From the NCBI GenBank assembly GCA_963920765.1, contig OY987247.1:12868471-12932470 (forward strand): a stretch of DNA of 64,000 nucleotides, in the 5' to 3' direction. This stretch comes from Ulota crispa (taxonomy: Eukaryota > Streptophyta > Bryopsida > Orthotrichales > Orthotrichaceae). Shown here one piece after another: positions 24,401 through 34,225 of the stretch; position 1 is the stretch's first letter; every line of letters starts with the position of its first letter. Both the position numbers and the translations under genes were made by a program. The notes beneath the pieces were generated by a model, which was given only the letters and a program-made list of their open reading frames with translations, was not told the DNA's origin and made no database searches.

Positions 24401-24993
24401 TTTTAATGTTTTTTTTAATGGTTATGCCTGCAATGATAGGTGGATTTGGAGGAAGAGGCGACGCTTCAAGAGGTGGTAGAGGAGGACGAGGTGGGCCTGC
24501 TGTGGGTAGCAGAGGAGGTTTTGGTGGAAGAGGAAGCAGAGGTGGATCCCCAGATGGTAACAGGGAAGGAAGAGGGGACTCTCCAAGCGGTACCAGAGGA
24601 GGGAGAGGCGCCTCTCCAGGGGGTTTTAGAGGAGGAAGAGGAGATTCTCCAGGGGGTTACAGAGGAGGAAGAGGAGACTCTCCAGGGGGTTTTAGAGGAG
24701 GAAGAGGAGCCTCTCCAGGGGGTTATAGAGGAGGAAGAGGAGAATTTTCAGGCAGTAGCAGAGGAGGAAGAGGAGACTCTCCAGGCGGTTACAGGGGAGG
24801 AAGAGGAGACTCTCCAGGGGGTACCAGAGGAGGGTTTAAGAGCAGAGGAGGTTTTGGAGGTGGCAGAGGAGGCAGCAGAGGAGGTTTTGGAGGAAGAGGA
24901 GGTAGCAGAGGAGGGAGCAGAGGAGGGAGCAGAGGAGGCAGCAGAGGAGGCAGCAGGGGAGGCAGCAGAGGAGGCAGCCGAGGAGGTTATTGA
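18450..24993 (+). CDS. NOC2: Nucleolar complex protein 2 (NOC2), with predicted C-terminal RGG domain
   Basis: NOC2 pairs with NOC1 in the nucleolus and NOC3 in the nucleoplasm to move and mature 60S pre-ribosomes. Exons are 18450-18579, 18732-18795, 18963-19083, 19767-19824, 19993-20123, 20465-20536, 20811-21341, 21497-21799, 22289-22612, 22730-22936, 23050-23139, 23277-23371, 23491-23628, 23847-24085 and, predicted, 24440-24993 (1,018 aa). The N-terminus is basic ([15 protein letters not shown]). Acidic runs follow, then the family motif [19 protein letters not shown] at residues 169-187, and the Noc2 core at roughly 330-650 ([32 protein letters not shown]). After [10 protein letters not shown] comes a second acidic tract. 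The last exon encodes RGG repeats. It is separated from exon 14 by a mitochondrial cox1 insertion. Without splicing at 24085/24440 the protein ends at the stop at 24145-24147 (854 aa). The core is certain; the last junction is inference. Confidence 0.93.
18598..18691 (+). repeat. Tandem repeat with TTTAGGG-like words in NOC2 intron 1
   Basis: Three units of 31-32 bp follow each other at 18598, 18630 and 18661, each of the form gaaatttagggtttagtcag followed by a ggtttgtgct-like end. The block resembles degenerate telomere-type repeat. It begins just after the exon 1 donor. Confidence 0.7.
19116..19670 (+). mobile_element. Stowaway-like MITE in NOC2 intron 3
   Basis: The ends CTCCCTCTGTCCT and GGGACAGAAGGAG are inverted repeats flanked by TA at 19114-19115 and 19671-19672. 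This is the signature of Stowaway (Tc1/mariner-derived) MITEs. The interior holds a direct duplication of about 153 bp (roughly 19176-19328 and 19329-19480). The element lies between donor 19084 and acceptor 19766 and makes up most of the intron. Confidence 0.75.
24124..24450 (+). pseudogene. cox1: Nuclear copy of mitochondrial cox1 5' end (NUMT)
   Basis: Bases 24202-24450 correspond to codons 1-83 of mitochondrial cytochrome c oxidase subunit 1. Visible blocks are [10 protein letters not shown], then [19 protein letters not shown], then [11 protein letters not shown]. The length, 249 nt, equals 83 codons exactly, but the frame is lost near 24250 and regained near 24328, and TGA stands at 24382-24384. 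The copy is therefore not functional as COX1. About 78 bp before the start codon (24124-24201) are probably mitochondrial 5' flank carried in with it. Residues such as MNNFA at the start and AQPGNQ agree with bryophyte cox1 as I recall it. The homology stops abruptly at GGATTTGGA, where the NOC2 RGG sequence takes over. Confidence 0.9.
24555..24990 (+). repeat. Coding minisatellite of the NOC2 RGG tail
   Basis: The first part is about eight 33-bp units encoding variants of [11 protein letters not shown]. The second part is a run of 12-bp units encoding SRGG. The strand is strongly purine-biased (GGA/AGA codons). RGG tracts bind RNA and are often arginine-methylated in nucleolar proteins. The SP pairs inside the units could be phosphorylated, which is inference. 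Confidence 0.85.
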
Positions 24994-26228
24994 GGAAATG
25001 CAAGGGTAAGGGGAGGGAGAGAAAAGAGGATTGAGGTAAGTAGAGCATCAACTAGGATTTAGGAAAAAGCAAACGGAAATTAGATGGAGTTGATTTGATG
25101 AGCTATTCTGACAGTAATCAGTGAGATATCCGAACGAAAATTTTGTCATGTACTTACGTTGCACGATGGGCAGTGGCAAAGGTAGTGTCTTGCCATTTTT
25201 TGAAAAAAATATCATGTTTTGGTGTGCAACTCGGGACTTGAAGTAATTGTAACTTGAGCCTCAAATTTGTACATTTTGATGATCTTGTACTACAATGGAG
25301 ACGAGTTTGTGCGAGCGAGATAAAGGATGGAACGTTTTGCAATATTTTAGCTGTTTGGCTTTGTGGACTTGGTCCATCTCAAAGTTTGTAGAGGACTTTA
25401 GCATATTTAGTATTATGTATTTCCCGGTTCTTTAAGAATCATCATTTTGTTGTCGAGGATTAATAGACCAAAAGTTTTGACAAGAGTTCCGAGTACTGAT
25501 TCTTCTTTAGGTTTGTTGTGGTTAGAGGTTTGCAGATGTGTATAGGATTGTTTACTGAAATTCACCAGTTTATTGAACTGTTCATGGGAAAGTGAAAATG
25601 TGACTGTAATTAGAGTTGTCCATCTGCTTGTTTATTGGTGTTGTACAGAATAAGAACGAAAATTCCACATGTTGGTGTTATTGAGGACACAATAAACTAG
25701 TTTTTCTAGGTGCATGCATTGGATATTGCTTATTTGTTTCTATGTATCAAGTAGATTTTAATTTCAACTAGCTCTTTTTCCATTTCATTTGGATGGCTTA
25801 CGATTGTATATGAGATCTCCTCGCTCATTGAAAGGCACAAATATTGAAACCAATGTTCCAAGAAAATACCAACTCTAGCAAGAACTTCACCAGGATGAGA
25901 ATACCTAAGTAAAAAGCTTGAATTTTTTGGCACATTTAGCATGTAAACTAAGTACTTTTTCCTAATTATAAAAACTTCGTTGAAATCACTGCTGGTAACT
26001 ATCCACAATGAAATCAAAACACGTGTGGCTACATTTACCCAAACTTACACCAATATCAATTTGTAGCAACAAATAAAACTATGATTTTGTGTTTCCCACT
26101 TTTAGCAGTGTTTTTAGCCACTTGAGCTAGAAATGGGAGTCATGTTAAGAAATTGTTGCCCACAGTCACGAACGTGTTTTTTCATAAGCAACTCTAAGTT
26201 GCTGAAGAAGCTCCAATACCAAACAAAT
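24994..26228. other. NOC2 3' region and gene-free interval
   Basis: The first few hundred bases probably contain the NOC2 3' untranslated region. No other gene, RNA or bounded repeat is evident before the foldback at 26229. Confidence 0.5.
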
Positions 26229-26901
26229 AGGGGCTTCAAACAAACATCAGCTGTTTTAGGTGATTTACGTTAAGATTCACCTCCGTGAATTCATTGGTGA
26301 ACCTCGTCGTGACTCACCTCTAGACTTCACTCCCAATGTGATTCACGTGAGGTGTGAACTTTAGAAACTCATCTTCGTGGCTTCTTGCGGCTTGCGGCTC
26401 ATTCACGTGTGTCCTCAAACCCCGAAATTTCTCTTACAGAAATTTCTGCAAACTCACGGGTGTCTCAAACTTTGCTCGTGTGAGGGAACCAAAAGAATTC
26501 ACTAGTGCTGGAGATCCTGTGAGGTGAGAAGTTTGAGGGCTAAATTTCATGTTTGAAGCCGCCTAATAGGGGACTTCTAACATAAAATCTGCTTTACGAG
26601 TTTCTCACCTCACAGGTCCAGCTCACTAGTGAATTATTTTTGTTCACTTGTATGGTATGTTCAAAGTCTAACACACGTGTAAGTTTGCGATTAGCGATTT
26701 GTGCACAAGTTGGGGGTTTGAGCGTTTGAGACACTCGTGAGGATGAGCTACGCAAAAGTGAGTTTTTGAAATTCACTCTTAATGTGAATCACGTTAAGAG
26801 TGAATTCCATTAGTAACTCAGCTCGCTGTTTACTAGTGAATTCACGAAGGTGGATTACAACAAGAGTCACCTAAAAAATTTTGATGTTCAAAGCCCCCTA
26901 A
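26229..26901. mobile_element. Foldback element with GGGGCTTCAAAC ends
   Basis: The left end GGGGCTTCAAACAAACATCA and the right end TGATGTTCAAAGCCCCC are inverted repeats. The match extends inward through TTTTAGGTGA / TCACCTAAAA and words such as CACTAGTGAATTC. The element is about 670 bp with no coding capacity. The outer flanks are both AT-rich (AAATA / TAATA) and the target duplication is unclear. Confidence 0.65.
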
Positions 26902-26982
26902 TAATAATTAACTCAAACTTTGCTAGCATGTTCAGGAGCTAATTTTTTTGAAGTGCAAAACTTTTGCCAAATTTAGCCACAT

Positions 26983-27918
26983 AAGAGCGTCCACAAATGC
27001 AATTTGTAAAATGTTTTGACAAACATTATATGAAAAGTGATCCTTTTGCTAAAGTTGTTCAAGTCAAGCTCAAGGCATCCTATAATGTAAATATAGCTAG
27101 TCTTTCAAACCACCATCCAAGACTAAGTTCACACAAATATTTGTATTTAGTTTTGCACCTTATGGAATCTACTCTAACATTCAAAATAAGATGAGTCTTG
27201 GTTGGTTGACTACATATTTGTTAGGTAGATATAAGGTAAAAGGTTCTAATTGTGATCAAGCTCTAATTGCGATTAGCTCTAGGAACGTCTGTCATTTTAC
27301 AAGAAATATCTATGACTATCATTGATGACTTAGGTAGGCTTAGCAATATGCTAAGCCTACCTAAGTCATCAATGATAGTCATAGATATTTCTTGTAAAAT
27401 GACAGACGTTCCTAGAGCTGATCGCAACTAGAGCCTGATCGCAATTAGAACCTCTTACCTTAGTGAGAGCGAGGACGTATGCAATGCACCTTGTAAGCAT
27501 GCCCACTTTACCATAAATAATTATATGAAAATGAAATTATTTGAAGGACATTGATAATCTTATTGTGAAAACACAAGAAACCTTTGGATTTAGGTACTTG
27601 TTGACTTAAATACATCACATCAAAATTTAACCATGCCACCTTCCAAAAACATTTACAGGGCTCTCCATATCAGTCTTGGAAATGGGAAATTTAGCCAAAG
27701 GAACTATAATCCAATTTTTTTTGAGTTTCCACAATTGAAAATTTATGCCCCCAATTATCGATTTGTCCATATTATTATTTATTGTCCATGAAAAGATCAA
27801 TTTTAATATACCTAGCTTGCTTATGGGTGCACAATAAATGCCTTGAAGATCCCTTGGAAATGAAAGTAGAATGAACTTGAACGCAAGGGCATGTAGCGGT
27901 TTTCATTGGAGATGCTCT
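26983..27918. mobile_element. Probable AGAGCATCTCCA-type element carrying a hairpin
   Basis: The left end TAAGAGCGTCCACAAATG resembles the complement of the right end CATTGGAGATGCTCTTA. It would be a 935-bp element whose right end abuts the next element of the same type at 27919. A perfect hairpin lies inside. The left border is weak. Confidence 0.4.
27233..27461. repeat. Long hairpin with perfect 71-bp inner arms
   Basis: Bases 27275-27345 and 27349-27419 are perfect inverted complements with a 3-nt loop (ATA). Outer arms 27233-27274 and 27420-27461 continue the pairing with about six mismatches in 42. The whole is 229 bp. The geometry fits a young foldback element, or a source of small RNAs if transcribed. 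No protein is encoded. Confidence 0.85.
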
Positions 27919-28721
27919 TAGAGCATCTCCATCTATACTAACAAAGCACCTCATTAGGGAAGTTTTTGGATGTAAGGGAGTAGTTCATTATTTCATGATT
28001 GGACCTGTCAAAAATACTCCTTACATTTGCAAAATTTACATTTTCCCAATGCAAGATAAGGTGTAAGCACCCATTGCCATCACTGATCCATACCCTATTA
28101 GTAAAATATGTTATTTCCACTATGAGCAAGGATAGGTGCTTTGGTATGCATTTTCTCTTTTTTTAGGTTGGGGTCACTTAAGTCATGTCACATGTCCCAA
28201 AGTGAGGTAGGAAGTAATGAGCTGCAAGTAGTTTGGCTAATGGTGGAATTGCATGAGTCTAGACATTGGCAATGGGTGTGGAACACTTTTTGACTCCCAA
28301 AATTCACAATAATTTCATTTTTGCACATAAAATTATGAAAAATTTGCAATTTCAATATTTCTTATCTTCCTATACGGAATTTTTTTTTTTGTTTCAAACT
28401 CTTTGTAGGTTGTTGCAAAATCTCGTAAGTTATTGAAAATGCCCATGTGGGGGAAAAACCGGGAGCGTCTTGAGACTTTGATTTCTTAAATTATTGGGTA
28501 TGGGTACTTCCACCTTAACTCCTTCAAACACTACTTTTCTTTAATCAATCAATAAGTGTAGAGGCAATGATGGAGAATCTATCTACTTTTCCAAACAAAG
28601 AAGTTTGTTATTGGCTAAATAACTATTCTACCTAATTGGACAGGTGGGAAAATTTACTGTTCAAAACAATGGCGTTTCCTTGGGATGAAAAATCCTAGAG
28701 GTGGGCTGGAGATGCTCTGAG
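27919..28721. mobile_element. AGAGCATCTCCA-type non-autonomous element
   Basis: The left end is AGAGCATCTCCATC and the right end GCTGGAGATGCTCTGAGAG. The element is about 800 bp and AT-rich, with no coding capacity. Its left end abuts the right end of the preceding element, giving the 25-bp near-palindrome at 27907-27931. The ends resemble those of 51988-52770. Confidence 0.55.
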
Positions 28722-30793
28722 AGATCACGGCAACCCACCATGCACCTGATTATTGATTGCAGTACGTAATCACATCTAGTAAGGTTTCAAGAGTTAAATG
28801 AAGTACCGGTTCTGGGGCTTCTGGCAACCGCCAGGCAACATGAAAAACGACAGGTGTCAAAACCCTCCAGGCCGACTGACCAATAGTACACATTCAAACT
28901 CCGGTAAACTTAGTGGTACTCCTGCGCCTTTGATGTTCCCACGGATTCCCATGACACACACCATTCAAATGCTTTGCCTTCTCCAGCACCACATTCCCAT
29001 GTCCAGTCCTTCCAATCACCAGCCAATCTTATAAATTTCACCTCAGAGTCAGACTGCTTAAAAAATGTATATAAAATACAGCTAAAAATACAGCTAAAAA
29101 TTCAATTTTGACATTCTCACGTGTTAATTGAGACAGCAAGGGAATATATCACAGGTAAGATAGTCTGCTCAAAAAGCGATCCTTTAAGGGCTTTTCTGCC
29201 TATTTCATGGGCTTTTGCAAGATAAGATTTTTTTTTGTCTAATTTTCAGACAGATAAATAGAAGCTAAATGTAACATATATTTTTTTCATAATTTTTTTG
29301 AAGTATTATTGAACTATTGATGAATTTTCAAAGCTTTTGGTAGTAGGCACCTATTTGTGACTTGTAGGTCTCTTAAAATCTGTTCACTTATAACTTGTAA
29401 AGAGATGAGGTGAAACCAAGAAGTATGATTGACTCTTGTAATAGAATACATCTTTTTTTCTATTGACTCAGTGGTTAAAGAGGTTCACTATAGGACCACT
29501 TTGTATCCATTCCACTAAGTTAATTATAGGGATGCTTTACAAGAGAGGGTCGCAATTCAAGCAAACTACCTTGGTAGAAGCCTGGAACATTACTCATGTG
29601 ACAGTACAAATGAGAAGGGAGTTGTAGAGGAGTTTTCATGGCTAAGTCAAACCAACTACCCCCATAAATCCCATGGCAAATATAGGCATAAGCTTATTGG
29701 GTGGCGATAGAGTCTGAGTTTTTCTGCCAAGTTAGATACTGAATTCAATTATTTTTATTAGAGCAGCCAAGTCATTGAAGAGGAGTTACCAGACTACAAA
29801 TCTATTCTTCCAGTCTTTTGCTACTGTGGGTACATTATTACTGTGCATATACATAAGACTTAAACGTTAGGAACGAAACACAATCACAACTTTGACTCAT
29901 CTTTGCCAATTTGCCACAGCTGCAAAACCGCCTGCAACAAGATCACATATCCCCCAGTGCCAGAAGTTTTTCCAAAACTCACCTAACTTAACTTATATCT
30001 ACAAACACAGCCAGAGGCGGCACTGGTGAAGAAGAAGAAGAAGAGCTAGCTTAGTTGCAGCAGCTTGAATGTGCAACAACGCCGCAGCTGGAGCGGTAGG
30101 TGAGAGAAAAACGGGAAGCGAATCCGACAACAAAGCCATTCAAGCAATCCATCCATTGCAGAACCCTCCAGAGTGACGCCAGGCAATGAAGGGGAGCTGG
30201 CCGAGGTCGGTCGGATTAGGAGAGCCGGAGTAACTTAAGCACTAAGCACGGTAGCTGATGAGGTGTCAGCAGCTATGAATGCGGCAGTTATGAAACGCTG
30301 CGCCCTCGCAGAATCATGATACAATGCACCCGGGATCCATTTCGTCACACTAACTTAAGCTTAGCTACCATATGACTGCGATTCGCCACCAGGCCATGAC
30401 ACACTCCCTCGCTCCAGGTGTTGGTCGCTGCGAGCTGTACCCGTTTATTTCCAAATCCAGGAGTAGTCCATAATCTCTCACAGCTTCAGGTTGTTCCAAC
30501 AACTGCACATTATTGCAGAATAAAGCTTATATCCGACAGTGTGTGCACCACTTAACCGACCTTGACTCGCACGTTTGTATGCTCAGGGCCTGCACAGCCT
30601 TTCAGAGCCGATAAGGACATTTGAATAACAGTACTACGTGCCTGATGTGTTGTATTGGTGCTTGACAGTGACAAGACAAACGTCTGATTTCGACGGCGTT
30701 AAACTATCGGTTGGACTAAGCTTGGTCGGTTGTGGCGCATGCAATTACTATAGAGGAGTTGGGGAATAAGCTTTTTTAGGTTGAGAGCGAGCA
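28722..30793. other. Gene-free interval and peroxidase upstream region
   Basis: A dispersed repeat occupies about 29215-29580 (second copy at 48650-48957). From about 29880 the base composition becomes more balanced up to the peroxidase start, which suggests its upstream regulatory region, but I found no certain promoter motif. I see no gene here. Confidence 0.5.
29215..29580 (+). repeat. Dispersed repeat, copy 1
   Basis: It shares an ordered series of words with 48650-48957 in the same orientation: gaattgttgatgaa-like, then tttgtgacttgtaggtct, then aatagaatacat, then aattcaagcaaactaccttgg. Terminal repeats are not clear and no coding capacity is visible. Confidence 0.6.
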
Positions 30794-33700
30794 ATGGGGA
30801 GGAGCTATGGGGTGGTGGTGGTGGCGGTGACGATGATGGTGATGCTATTAGGGTGTGTGCCAGGTGTGGTGGAAGCACAAGGGCTGCAGTTTGGGTACTA
30901 TGAAACGCTGGGGTGTGGAGGCGTGGAGGATAGAGTGCGTACTCTGGCACGCCGCAGCTTTGTCACGGACGCCACGGCCAGTGCCGCCATGCTGCGGCTT
31001 GCGTTTCATGACTGTCAAGTGGGGCCTGTAAGTTCAACCACTGACTTACTCTCTCAGCAATGGAAAGCTCGAAATTAGACTTGGTTTTGCAACGTAGTCG
31101 GTTCTGCTTGTGTAAGGTTGTTGATGCGCACAGGAACAGGCAATTAGTAGCATTTCTCTTATGTCGGTATTAATCTCCATGGCGACATTCGGGAGACGTA
31201 ATGCTGGGAATCAACGTTGTTATTGTTTGGTTTTTTGGTCTTGGGGTTGCATTTTTGCTTCTGTTTCACATTGTGGAATTACGGGTAACACGGAGCTAAG
31301 TTTGCGAGCTGATGTTGCTTGAGCTCCATTGCCGGACATTGCAAAAAGGATAGCCGATGTTTTTGCTGTAGCGAAAGTAGTGCTTGTCGGTACTACTCAG
31401 TACATGCACTAACTTGGGAATGCAAAAACTGGAGTCTTTAGGTTTTGTGTGGGTTTTATGGTGTATGACGCTTATAACTAGCAATTCCCAAATTTGAGCG
31501 GTCAAACTAATGCTCTGTAAAAAAAGAAAACCAAAAATTGGGAACCATTAAGATGAATCATAGGTTTTGTTCTTTGTTGTTGGTAGAATTACTTTTGAGC
31601 TAATGGGTATATGTGTTGTGTTTTAGTGTTTCTTGTAGCTGCAATACTTGTTGGTTATAAGTGTCATGCACTATACCTGTTCTAGAAGTCAGATTCATTT
31701 TATCTTTTAGTTCATTAGATGATAAAAAGGAGCGTACGATGATTGATGAATGGCGTAATGAAATGAATTTCGAGGTTGATTACACCTCAGAAAATGTGTG
31801 TGAAAAACGAAACATGAGTCGGTAAATTCCAAAACCTGTTTTAGATATGAAGACAGACGTTTTTGTCGGTGACCATTCGTCGGACCAATTGGCACTTGGC
31901 AGTCCAATTCTGGTCGCCATTCAAGCAATTTTGGTTGTGTAATCACGAGGCCTGCACTGCATGAAATCATTGACTTTCCTCTTAATCCTACTTTCAATGC
32001 TTAACGACCACTTCAATGTGGCATCTGGCCCACCGAGATCATATTGGAGCGAACTTTTTCAATAAAACCTTATTTCTTATGATCTCAAGATCATTCAGTT
32101 TTCAAAGAAAACAAACGACTCAAGTCCTTACTTTTACCTTCAGATTTGTTGGAGCGAATTTTCAGATAACATTCTTTCTTATGGTCTCAAGATCAGTTTT
32201 CAATGAAAACAAATGACTTGTCTCTTAACCTTTACCTTCAAATTCTTTTGGCTAAGCTATGCTCACTCAACATCTAATTCAGGATTTCAACATCAAGACC
32301 AGTTGCACAAAAGTTGGATCATATCACTAAACGACTAACTTTCATTGTCGTCAAGGTTGATTGTTGATGTATATCAGGCTTATCAGCAGAGCGTTTGCAA
32401 ACCTCACTACAAGAAATTAAGGCCCTAACCAACAATGTTATGTTATTATGTTAATTTGGACATCTTGATTAGGAAATTTTAAACATAGCAGTGTTCATTA
32501 GGGCATGTTTGTGTTGATTAGGACCACTTTGATTAGGACCCATTTTCAACTAGTGCCTTAACTTGCGGTCTGCAAGCTCACAGAGTAAGGATTATGGTGT
32601 TTTTATGGAATTTGTACGATGTTGTTGTTGGTGCAGGGAGGGTGCGATGGATCCATCATGATCGACGCCACCGGAGGAGGAGAGATGCAAGCAGGCAGCA
32701 ACCTGGGAGTGAAGAGGCTGGACATCATCAACAGCATCAAGGCGGACATGGAGAAGATGTGCCCCACCACCGTCTCCTGCGCCGACATCATCGCCATGGC
32801 CGGTCGTGACGCCGTCGCCTTCAACGGCGGCCCCAGCATTCAAATTGCCCTCGGGCGTAAGGATGCCCGCGTCTCCAGCGCCGCCCAGGCGGACGCCGAG
32901 CTGCCTCCGTCGACGTCCAACGTCGACCGCGTCCTCAGCGTCTTCACCCCCTTCGGCATGACCCTCGCCGAAAGCGTCGCCATCCTCGGTACGTTTCCTC
33001 CAATACCCCCCAGCACCAGAACCATCGCCTTCTTTTGTCCCTGCACTAGACTAAAGGGCGTCCTTCCATGTGAGGGGAGTGATGGGATTCCAAAAATTTC
33101 AGAACTCCTAGTTGACTGATTGATTACTGGTGAGCTATAGTGAGCTTCACTGGTCACTCCCCACACATGGAAGGATGCCCTAATAAGGTTTAGTGTCAAT
33201 TTGAAGTGAATAAGGTTTAGGAACATCATCATTTGTCAATGGGAGGGTTTCGTTTAGTGGAGCTTTTATAGTGAAGTAGACATCTAACATGTGTAACACC
33301 ATGACATCAGACACCTACTCTTGTCAAAATTGACAAGGAGTTCACTTATAGTGAACAGGATTTGTGGTCACCTCGCAAGGTGACACCAAATCTAGTTCAT
33401 TGGACACAACACTTCCTCTCACTTCATCTGAGGCAAAGACAAAATCATGTCAAGTGAGAAATAGAATTGTATCTCCATTGTACATCCAGTTCCAAGTTCA
33501 ACAGCTTTCATTGAATGAACAAAATCAATAATGACATGGCATTTCTCACCAAATGAAGATGGACAAAACAGTGGACAAAGCATTTTAGTCCTCTAGGACG
33601 TCTAGTTTCAGGTCTGAACCAACCCTCACTTCTTGTGAGATAAAGACAAAATCATGTCAAGTGAGAACAAAACTATAACTTTGATTCCTAGTGTGAAACT

Positions 33701-34225
33701 TTCTGTTGAACAAAACCAATGATGACATGACTAATTCTCACTAAAATGAAGGTCGACAAAACACTCACATTTTGTCCACTAGAATGTCACATTTCAGGTC
33801 TGAACCGGGCCCTAATAACCCGTGATGACCCATGTCCTGCAGGCTCACACACTCTAGGCGGAGGCCATTGCAAGAACATCCAGGACCGGCTTCCACTGAA
33901 CAGCCCCACAGCCCCAGACAGCTTCACGTATCGAACGCAACTGAGAGCCGCATGCGCGGTGAACGTGTTCGACGTGGCCATCCTCAACATCGACGCCTCG
34001 CCCTTCTCCTTCGACAACCGCTACTTCAAAGACATCCAGAACGGCCGCGCCCTCTTCACCGTCGACAACCAGATCGCCATTGACCCTCGCACCGCCCCCA
34101 TCGTCGCCCTCTACGCCTCCAACCAAGGCGCCTTCTTCGCTGCCTTCCAGACGGCGTATGTCAAGCTCACGTCCAGAGCGTTGACGGGACTCCAAGGCAA
34201 CGTCAGAGAAACCTGCCAGCCTTGA
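30794..34225 (+). CDS. Class III secretory plant peroxidase
   Basis: This haem peroxidase of the secretory pathway uses H2O2 to oxidise phenolics, or makes reactive oxygen, in the cell wall or vacuole. Exons are 30794-31027, 32637-32988 and 33843-34225, joining in phase to 322 aa, normal for the family. Residues 1-28 form a signal peptide with a valine-rich core ending VVEA before QGLQFGYY. The distal haem motif RLAFHDC gives Arg68 and His72. The calcium/disulfide region GGCDGS begins exon 2. CPTTVSCADI and AMAGRDAV follow. The proximal haem ligand is His198 in GSHTLGGGHC, created across the exon 2/3 junction. The C-terminus is VRETCQP, with no obvious vacuolar extension. Exons 2 and 3 are strongly GC-rich with C/G-ending codons, unlike the AT-rich introns and the other genes here. 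The substrate cannot be told from sequence. Confidence 0.95.
33055..33181. mobile_element. 127-bp MITE in peroxidase intron 2
   Basis: The ends AGGGCGTCCTTCCATGTG and CACATGGAAGGATGCCCT are inverted repeats that extend into GGGGAGTGA / TCACTCCCC. The element is 127 bp, lies wholly in the intron and has no coding capacity. The target duplication is not clear. Further downstream in the intron, 33415-33618 and 33625-33806 look like a diverged direct duplication (shared words caaaatcatgtcaagtgaga and ttcaggtctgaacc). Confidence 0.7.

Noticed and set aside
24406..24450. A separate gene starting at ATG 24406 that fuses cox1 residues to the RGG repeats
   Set aside because: The ATG lies in cox1-derived sequence with no promoter or leader of its own. 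A spliced NOC2 exon starting at 24440 explains the frame better.
24202..24450. A functional nuclear cox1
   Set aside because: Only codons 1-83 are present, with a compensated frameshift and a TGA.
24440..25009. A long glutamate-rich reading frame overlapping the RGG exon in another frame
   Set aside because: It is the shifted frame of the GGA/AGA-rich minisatellite. Low-complexity purine repeats keep several frames open by composition alone.
32592..32843. Minus-strand frames over peroxidase exon 2
   Set aside because: Same reason: antisense shadows of a GC-rich coding exon.
33832..34195. Alternative frames over peroxidase exon 3, including a 113-codon minus-strand frame
   Set aside because: They are by-products of the GC-rich exon. 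The peroxidase frame with haem-ligand histidine accounts for this sequence.
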